From Gammaproteobacteria bacterium (GTDB lineage Bacteria > Pseudomonadota > Gammaproteobacteria > Thiohalospirales > Thiohalospiraceae), in assembly GCA_014762495.1 (NCBI GenBank), contig JABURT010000199.1, forward strand, positions 1-39,946: a DNA stretch of 39,946 bases, given 5' to 3'. A model generated the notes under the pieces. The model ran no database searches and was not told the origin of the DNA. It worked only from the letters and a program-made list of their open reading frames with translations. The stretch's first letter is position 1, and every line of letters begins with the position of its first letter. Positions 34,743 through 39,946 of this stretch are shown here, in pieces. Position numbers and translations under genes: made by a program.

Positions 34743-35558
34743 CTAGACCAGATTCTTGTTGATGTTGCGGGCATAAAAGATTTCCTGCATCTCATGGCGA
34801 ACCTGTTTGCGAATACGCTTGGCGTCCTTTGCGTTGAGATCTGATTCTGAAATCCCGAACAGGTAATTATTCAGCTCGAAGTTCTTCAACCACATCTTGG
34901 TGTGGAAGATATTCTCCTGATAGACATTGACGTCCATCATGGAATACAGGTTTTGCACATCCTTGCCAATGTAGTTCTGGATTGAATTGATCTTGTGATC
35001 AATGAAATGCTTTTTGCCCTTAACATCACGCGTAAAGCCCCGTACCCGGTAATCCATGATCACGATATCCGATTCAAAACTGTGGATCAGGTAGTTCAGC
35101 GCCTTGAGCGGTGAAATACGGCCACAGGTCGAGACATCAATGTCCGCGCGAAAGGTACTAATGCCGTTATCGGGATGGCTCTCCGGATATGTATGCACCG
35201 TAATATGGCTCTTATCCAGGTGGGCCACCACCGAATCGGGTAATGGGCCCGGGGACTCGGTGTTGGAAAGCTCTTCAGCAATGATCGGTTCTTCCGATAT
35301 CAACATGGTCACCGACGCACCCTGCGGATCGTAGTCCTGATGTGCAATATTGAGAATATTGGCACCGATGATCTCGGTGACATCGGTCAGGATCTGAGTC
35401 AAACGCTCGGCATTGTATTCTTCATCGATATACTCGATGTAGGTCTTTTGCTGCGATTCGTTCTGCGTGTAGCAGATGTCATAGATATTGAAACTCAAGG
35501 TCTTGGTCAGGTTATTGAAGCCATGTAGCCTGAGTTTACGATTCAATTTTTCAGCCAA
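34743..35558 (-). CDS. speD: S-adenosylmethionine decarboxylase proenzyme
   Basis: Makes decarboxylated SAM for spermidine synthesis; the proenzyme self-cleaves to form a pyruvoyl group. The 271-residue product matches E. coli Spe[43 protein letters not shown] and [16 protein letters not shown]. Cleavage is expected between Lys116 and Ser117. The start is taken as TTG at 35558, because AGAGAGG lies 6 nt upstream and the encoded [11 protein letters not shown] matches the family; the ATG at 35624 would add 22 residues with no similarity and overlap the terminator hairpin at 35588. A TTG start suggests modest translation. Confidence 0.95.
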   Translation of the reverse strand: MAEKLNRKLRLHGFNNLTKTLSFNIYDICYTQNESQQKTYIEYIDEEYNAERLTQILTDVTEIIGANILNIAHQDYDPQGASVTMLISEEPIIAEELSNTESPGPLPDSVVAHLDKSHITVHTYPESHPDNGISTFRADIDVSTCGRISPLKALNYLIHSFESDIVIMDYRVRGFTRDVKGKKHFIDHKINSIQNYIGKDVQNLYSMMDVNVYQENIFHTKMWLKNFELNNYLFGISESDLNAKDAKRIRKQVRHEMQEIFYARNINKNLV

Positions 35559-35587
35559 GGCTAGCCTCTCTGTGTAGCAAATATAAA

Positions 35588-35603
35588 CGCCCCAAGCGGG
35601 GCG
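35588..35603 (-). terminator. Terminator of the OsmC/VOC transcript
   Basis: CGCCCC-GCTT-GGGGCG on the minus strand, followed by TTTATATTT. It lies between the VOC gene stop and the speD start. Confidence 0.75.
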
Positions 35604-35633
35604 TGAGATAAAAACGGTGCTCACACATGCCGT

Positions 35634-36053
35634 TCACCCCTTAGGGGAAAGTCCGGATGTGCCGACCAAGGGTGGATGATAGATGATTTGCACCACGTTG
35701 CCATCTGGATCTTCGCAATAAAAACTGCGTGCACCGTCGCGATGGGTCTTGGGTTTTGTACGCATGCTTACGCCCTGGTCGACCAGGAAGGCGTGCCAGG
35801 TATCCACATCGGCCTCGTGTTCGATGATAAACCCGATGTGATCGAGACGCTGCGCATCGCTGTAATTCGCATCGCCTCGATGCAACGCGAGGTTATCATT
35901 GCCCGAACTCAGATAGACGTTGTCGGGGTCCGGCCGCCATTCCACGGCCATTCCCATCAATTCCACATAGAAATGCTCCATGGCATCGAGGTCGGAACAA
36001 TAGAGGGCGACATGACGCAGGCCGGCGGTGGCCGGTGGACGTTTTTCACTCAT
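35634..36053 (-). CDS. VOC (glyoxalase/dioxygenase) family protein
   Basis: A 139-residue metal-dependent enzyme of the vicinal-oxygen-chelate fold. Two beta-alpha-beta-beta-beta modules are visible: LRHVALYCSDLDAMEHFYVELMG (starting with the metal-ligand His) and LDHIGFIIEH, then RSFYCEDPDGNVVQIIYHP at the end. The substrate (glyoxalase, fosfomycin-type or ring-cleavage) cannot be chosen. The start at MSEKRPPATAG is used; the frame is open upstream into the OsmC gene without similarity. It begins 7 nt after the OsmC stop, so the two form an operon. In the Pseudomonas order OsmC-speD are direct neighbours, so this gene looks like an insertion. Confidence 0.85.
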   Translation of the reverse strand: MSEKRPPATAGLRHVALYCSDLDAMEHFYVELMGMAVEWRPDPDNVYLSSGNDNLALHRGDANYSDAQRLDHIGFIIEHEADVDTWHAFLVDQGVSMRTKPKTHRDGARSFYCEDPDGNVVQIIYHPPLVGTSGLSPKG

Positions 36054-36060
36054 TGGATAA

Positions 36061-36480
36061 TTACTCTTGGATGATCTCGTAATCGTGACTGATTTCCACC
36101 CCACCGCTGGCAAGCATGATGGAGGCCGAACAATACTTCTCGGCGGACAGCTCCACCGCCCGAGCCACGCGCTTTTCATCCAGCCCCTTGCCTGTGACGA
36201 CAAAATGCACATGGATTTTGGTAAAGACCTTGGGGTCTGACTCGGCGCGTTCGGCGTCGAGCTGGGCGACGCAATCGGTGACCTGCTGACGAGCCTTTTT
36301 CAGGATATGGATGACGTCAAACGAGGTACAGCCCCCCATACCCAGCAACAGCATTTCCATGGGACGGACACCGAGATTACGCCCACCCAAATCCGGCGGA
36401 CCGTCCATAATCACGGCATGTCCACTGCCAGATTCGGCAATAAAGGTGGCCTCTTCCACCCACTTCACGCGTGCTTTCAT
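36061..36480 (-). CDS. OsmC family protein (YhfA-like)
   Basis: A 139-residue OsmC/Ohr-fold protein. Cys51 in LLGMGGCTSFDV and Cys117 in EKYCSASIM correspond to the two catalytic cysteines of peroxide-reducing OsmC proteins. The sequence is nearest YhfA, the E. coli gene divergent from crp. The same divergent arrangement is seen here with the crp-like gene 136 nt away. The physiological substrate of YhfA-type proteins is not known to me. Confidence 0.9.
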   Translation of the reverse strand: MKARVKWVEEATFIAESGSGHAVIMDGPPDLGGRNLGVRPMEMLLLGMGGCTSFDVIHILKKARQQVTDCVAQLDAERAESDPKVFTKIHVHFVVTGKGLDEKRVARAVELSAEKYCSASIMLASGGVEISHDYEIIQE

Positions 36481-36616
36481 GTTGAACTACTTCCCATTTT
36501 CTATGTGAAAAACAGAGTATCATGCACCCCATCGCTTGCCCAACACCGCATCTCACTGGTATAAACAGCTATAACATTATGTATTTTCACCAAAACTGGA
36601 ATTATTGAGACAGGTC

Positions 36617-37246
36617 ATGGAGCCTATAAAACAGACCGATCCCGTCATAGAGCAGTTTCTGGAACACTGTCATCGGCGTCGATATCCGGCCAAGAGCGTC
36701 ATTATATACGCCGGTGACAAGTCCGATGTGCTCTATTACATCATCAAGGGCTCGGTCTCCGTCCTTATCGAGGATAACGACGGCCGCGAGATCGTGCTCG
36801 CCTACCTCAATGCCGGTGACTTCTTCGGTGAAATGGGCCTGTTCGAAGAAAACTCCAACCGCAGTGCCTGGGTCCGTGCCCGCGAAGAATGCGAAGTGGC
36901 TGAGATCAGCTACACCAAGTTCCGGACCCTGGTGACCGAACAGACCGAGATCCTGTTCCACCTGGCCTCGCAAATGGCCCATCGCCTGCGCGACACCTCA
37001 CGTAAGGTCGGCGACCTTGCCTTCCTCGACGTCACCGGCCGCGTCGCCCGCACCCTGCTGGACCTGACCAAGCAGCCCGACGCCATGACCCACCCCGATG
37101 GCATGCAGATCCGCATCACCCGCCAGGAGTTGGGGCGTATCGTAGGCTGTTCCCGTGAAATGGTGGGCCGCGTGCTCAAGGATCTGGCCGAGCGCGGCCT
37201 GATTCACGTTAAGGGCAAGACCATCGTGGTGTACGGGGCCCGCTAA
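36617..37246 (+). CDS. crp: cAMP receptor protein (CRP/Vfr)
   Basis: Global cAMP-dependent transcription activator. The 209-residue protein aligns with E. coli CRP without gaps through most of its length. cAMP-binding residues are kept at the same numbers (Gly71, Glu72, Arg82, Ser83, Thr127, Ser128), and so are the recognition-helix residues Arg180, Glu181 and Arg185 (GCSREMVGR). It should therefore bind cAMP and the TGTGA-N6-TCACA site. The start at MEPIKQ is preferred; the frame is open 12 nt upstream. It converges on trpC (stops 3 nt apart), the vfr-trpC arrangement of Pseudomonas. Confidence 0.95.
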   Translation: MEPIKQTDPVIEQFLEHCHRRRYPAKSVIIYAGDKSDVLYYIIKGSVSVLIEDNDGREIVLAYLNAGDFFGEMGLFEENSNRSAWVRAREECEVAEISYTKFRTLVTEQTEILFHLASQMAHRLRDTSRKVGDLAFLDVTGRVARTLLDLTKQPDAMTHPDGMQIRITRQELGRIVGCSREMVGRVLKDLAERGLIHVKGKTIVVYGAR

Positions 37247-37249
37247 GCC

Positions 37250-38062
37250 TCACTTTGAAGCCTGTTCGAAGAACAACTCGGCCAGTTTCTCACCCGGCTC
37301 GTCGGCCCGCATAAAGGCCTCTCCCACCAGGAAGCAGTTCACCCCGTTATCGCGCATCAATTTGATGTCATCACGGCTATGTATGGCACTTTCGGTCACC
37401 ACCAGACGATCCGCCGGAATGGTGGGAAGCAGGTCGAGCGTGGTCTGCAGGCTGACCTCGAAGGTACGCAGATTACGGTTATTGATGCCGATGAGTCGCA
37501 CGGGGCAACGCAGGGCACGTTCCAGTTCCTCACCATCGTGCACCTCCATCAGGACATCCATGCCCAATTCATGGGCCAGCTCAGTCAATGCCAACAGGGT
37601 TTCGTCATCGAGCGCCGCGACGATGAGCAGGATGCAATCGGCCCCGATGGCCCGGGCCTCGTAGACCTGGTAGGGATCGATAATGAAGTCCTTGCGAATC
37701 ACCGGCAGACTGGTGGCCCCGCGGGCATCTTTCAGGTATTGCAATGAGCCCTGGAAGTAATCTTCATCGGTGAGAACAGAAAGGCAGCATGCCCCTCCTT
37801 CTTGATAGGAGTAGGCGATGCTGGTGGGATTGAAATCCTCTCGTATTACTCCTTTGCTGGGCGAGGCCTTCTTGATCTCGGCGATGATCGCCGGCTTGCC
37901 CTGCGCCACGGCCTCTTCCATGGCGCGAACGAACCCTCGCGGCGCTGAGGCGGCCTTGGCTTGCTGTTTAAGCTTGTCGAGGCTGGACTCGGCACTGCGT
38001 TCGGCGATCTCCTCACGCTTGCGCGCAAGGATCTTCTTCAGGATATCTGGGGTATCGCTCAT
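37250..38062 (-). CDS. trpC: Indole-3-glycerol phosphate synthase
   Basis: Closes the pyrrole ring in tryptophan synthesis, converting CdRP to indole-3-glycerol phosphate. The 270-residue TIM barrel starts [20 protein letters not shown] and has the family blocks [61 protein letters not shown] and [11 protein letters not shown]. It is monofunctional (no trpF fusion). It lies 57 nt after trpD and is convergent with crp. Confidence 0.97.
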   Translation of the reverse strand: MSDTPDILKKILARKREEIAERSAESSLDKLKQQAKAASAPRGFVRAMEEAVAQGKPAIIAEIKKASPSKGVIREDFNPTSIAYSYQEGGACCLSVLTDEDYFQGSLQYLKDARGATSLPVIRKDFIIDPYQVYEARAIGADCILLIVAALDDETLLALTELAHELGMDVLMEVHDGEELERALRCPVRLIGINNRNLRTFEVSLQTTLDLLPTIPADRLVVTESAIHSRDDIKLMRDNGVNCFLVGEAFMRADEPGEKLAELFFEQASK

Positions 38063-38119
38063 TTTCGTGTCTCGGTCTGGCAGGGGACGGAAATAGCTTA
38101 ACTGGGATCTCTACTGCAC

Positions 38120-39148
38120 TTACTGAAAACTCTGAGTCAGGCTGATAAGGCCGTCGAGCTTGGCCAGGGCCGCACCGGAGGCGATGGCCTCGTCGGCCTT
38201 AGCCACGCCCTCTTCCATGCTCGACGCCAGACCGGAGGCATAGATGGCGGCACCGGCATTGAGCACGACGATGTCACGTGCCGGACCGGGGACATTCTCC
38301 AACACCGATCGAACCATCTTGAGAGAAGACTCGGCGGAATCCACCGCCAGCTCGGACACCTCGGCCCGCTGCATCCCGAACTGCTCGGGTTCCACGGTAT
38401 AGCGATTGAGCTTGCCGTCCCTGTACTCGGCCACGTGGGTTTCGGTGCCGATGCTGATCTCATCCATGCCGTCGGCGGCATGGACCACCATCACGTGTCG
38501 GCTGCCTAGCTTGCCCAGGACCTCGGCCAGGGGCTCGAGCCATTGGTCACTGTACACCCCGAGGACCTGATTGGGGGCCCCGGCGGGATTGGTGAGCGGT
38601 CCCAGCACGTTGAAAATGGTGCGCACCCCCATCTCCTTACGCGGGCCAATGGCGTGCTTCATGGCGCTATGGTGGGCCGGCGCGAACATAAAGCCCACGC
38701 CCACCTTGTCGATGCACTGGGCCACCTGTTCCGGGCTCAGGTTGAGATTGACCCCGGCGGCCTCCAGTACATCGGCGCTGCCGGACTTGCTGGAAATGGA
38801 GCGGTTGCCGTGTTTGGCCACCTGGCCACCGGCGGCGGCGACCACGAAGGCGGTGGTGGTGGAGATGTTGAAGGTGCTGGCGCCATCACCGCCGGTGCCA
38901 CAGGTATCCACCAGGTGCTCGCCCTCCACCTCGACCCGGTTCGCGAGCTCGCGCATGACGGCGGCTGCGGCGGCGATCTCGTCGACGGTCTCGCCCTTCA
39001 TGCGCAGGCCAATGAGAAAACCGCCGATCTGGGCCTGGGTCGCCTCGCCGGTCATGATGAGACGCATCACTTCAGTCATCTCATCCATGGTCAGGTCCTG
39101 TCTCTCGGTGACGGCCTTAATTGCCCCTTGCATGTCCATGTTTGTCAC
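38120..39148 (-). CDS. trpD: Anthranilate phosphoribosyltransferase
   Basis: Transfers phosphoribose from PRPP to anthranilate. The 342-residue protein has [17 protein letters not shown] near 82-98 (PRPP-binding loop), [19 protein letters not shown] near 114-132 and [21 protein letters not shown] near 168-188, all diagnostic. Monofunctional: the trpG glutaminase that often overlaps trpD in gammaproteobacteria is not fused and does not lie upstream within the window, where an MFS gene sits instead. Operon with trpC. Confidence 0.97.
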   Translation of the reverse strand: MTNMDMQGAIKAVTERQDLTMDEMTEVMRLIMTGEATQAQIGGFLIGLRMKGETVDEIAAAAAVMRELANRVEVEGEHLVDTCGTGGDGASTFNISTTTAFVVAAAGGQVAKHGNRSISSKSGSADVLEAAGVNLNLSPEQVAQCIDKVGVGFMFAPAHHSAMKHAIGPRKEMGVRTIFNVLGPLTNPAGAPNQVLGVYSDQWLEPLAEVLGKLGSRHVMVVHAADGMDEISIGTETHVAEYRDGKLNRYTVEPEQFGMQRAEVSELAVDSAESSLKMVRSVLENVPGPARDIVVLNAGAAIYASGLASSMEEGVAKADEAIASGAALAKLDGLISLTQSFQ

Positions 39149-39259
39149 TCCTTACTCATCGCCTGTTTGCTGCGGCCCCTGCCGTCTAGTGTGTTCACCC
39201 GCCTGTGCGAGATGTCGATTGCCGAGAATCCAAGATTGTCCCGTCTGCCCTGCACAGGG

Positions 39260-39946
39260 TCAAGTTGCCTCCACTCGAACACTGCCCCAATACAGCACCA
39301 GGGCAAGCAATACGAAACCGAGCATGCCGGCGGACAGCTTGCTTACCGAGTGATAGAGCAGCGGGGTCACAAACCCGGCCACCAAGGCATTGCCGCCCAT
39401 TTGCAGGAATCCGGTCATGGATGAGGCCAGGCCGCGATTGTTGGGAAAACAGTCCAGCGCCATGATGGTAAACACGGGCATCAACAGGGCCATGCCGATG
39501 GCATAGAGGGTTACCGGCAGCATGGTGGTTAATAACTCGGGCTCCAGCATGCGCGTCAGGGTCAGGTTAATCAGCGCCGCCAACAGCATCAGGCCAAATC
39601 CGATCCCGATCTGCTGGCGCGGGTTCCAGATCCCGGCCAGTTGAATGGAGAGACGCGATCCGATCATGATACCCACCACCAGCATGGCGAACAGATAGCC
39701 AAAGTCATTGGGACCCAGGCCGAGATGCTCATAGACCATGGTCGGTGCGGAGGTGATGTAGAGAAAGAAACCGCCGAAAAACATCGACGATGAGAGACTG
39801 ATCAACATAAAGCGGGCATGGCTACTCACCCTGAAGTAGGTCTTGATGAGATAGACCGGATGCATGGAGCTGCGCGACTCACGCGGCAATGACTCGCGCA
39901 GGCGCAGGGCGACCAGGGCCAACAGCAAGATCGACAGCGCGGTCAG
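39260..39946 (-). CDS. Bcr/CflA-type MFS drug exporter, N-terminus outside window
   Basis: The C-terminal 228 or so residues of a 12-helix major-facilitator exporter. The frame is open to the window edge, so the start lies beyond 39946. Hydrophobic helices alternate with short loops; blocks SSSMFFGGFFLYITSAPTM, LGPNDFGYLFAM, GSRLSIQLAG and GLASSMTGFLQMGGNALVAG resemble Bcr/CflA multidrug transporters. About half of a 400-residue protein is present. The gap to trpD is 111 nt, so it could be the first gene of an MFS-trpD-trpC transcript or separate. Substrate unknown. Confidence 0.85.
   Translation of the reverse strand: MTALSILLLALVALRLRESLPRESRSSMHPVYLIKTYFRVSSHARFMLISLSSSMFFGGFFLYITSAPTMVYEHLGLGPNDFGYLFAMLVVGIMIGSRLSIQLAGIWNPRQQIGIGFGLMLLAALINLTLTRMLEPELLTTMLPVTLYAIGMALLMPVFTIMALDCFPNNRGLASSMTGFLQMGGNALVAGFVTPLLYHSVSKLSAGMLGFVLLALVLYWGSVRVEAT

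Noticed and set aside
38543-39424. Plus-strand frame of 293 codons opposite trpD and the MFS gene
   Set aside because: Antisense to trpD; very Gly/His-rich product with no family resemblance.

Overview
The window reads as a chromosomal segment of a moderately GC-rich gammaproteobacterium. Several gene neighbourhoods match the order I know from Pseudomonas and relatives: ispB and tRNA-Pro divergent from rplU-rpmA-obgE-proB at the left, and trpD-trpC / crp(vfr) / OsmC / speD / coq7 at the right. The DsrC-like protein, the DUF3683 flavoprotein and the B12-type LitR lipid operon suggest an environmental, possibly sulfur-associated (Chromatiales-like) lineage. That placement is inference. I see no transposase, integrase, phage structural gene or CRISPR array.

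Layout. 1-3.9 kb: proB (cut by the edge), obgE, rpmA and rplU on the minus strand; ispB and tRNA-Pro(CGG) on the plus strand. 3.9-4.35 kb: tandem repeats that each end in a copy of the tRNA-Pro 3' end. 4.6-10 kb: an AsmA-like protein, a DUF2235 hydrolase fused to a PilZ domain, a DUF924 protein, several small uncharacterised genes and a DsrC-like protein that keeps only one of the two family cysteines. 10.2-14.5 kb: the Lhr-type helicase. 14.5-22 kb: a one-direction operon led by a MerR regulator with an adenosylcobalamin-binding domain (LitR/CarH type), followed by two CFA-family methyltransferases, a DUF1295 membrane reductase, a DUF6134 protein, a lipocalin, an FAD oxidase and a DUF1365 protein. 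This looks like light-controlled membrane fatty-acid modification. 22-28.7 kb, minus strand: a YfaZ-type outer-membrane protein, GlcG/HbpS, a 1286-residue DUF3683 FAD/Fe-S oxidoreductase, YqaA and a small porin. 28.7-30.2 kb: non-coding, with a second tRNA-linked repeat array behind tRNA-Gln(CTG). 30.3-31.1 kb: rpsI-rplM. 31.35-31.47 kb: a candidate small RNA. 31.6-40 kb: a hydrolase, a 2Fe-2S ferredoxin, a GlcF-like protein, coq7, speD, a VOC protein, an OsmC protein, crp, trpC, trpD and a partial MFS exporter.

How the parts work together. The most coherent unit is the 14.5-22 kb operon. Its regulator carries the W-x9-EH and E-x-H-x2-G cobalamin signatures, and its promoter is overlapped by a TGTAYA-N5-TGTACA element that recurs about 100 bp upstream. 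The enzyme set resembles furan or methyl-branched fatty-acid clusters. The distal CFA paralogue lacks two bicarbonate-site residues of true cyclopropane synthases, while the proximal one appears to keep both.

The least expected feature is that both tRNA genes in the window are followed by tandem units ending in duplicated tRNA 3' ends (about 146-181 nt spacing behind tRNA-Pro, 263-301 nt behind tRNA-Gln, where each copy is followed by a terminator hairpin). This is the architecture of the rtT repeats behind E. coli tyrT, here at two unrelated tRNAs in 26 kb.
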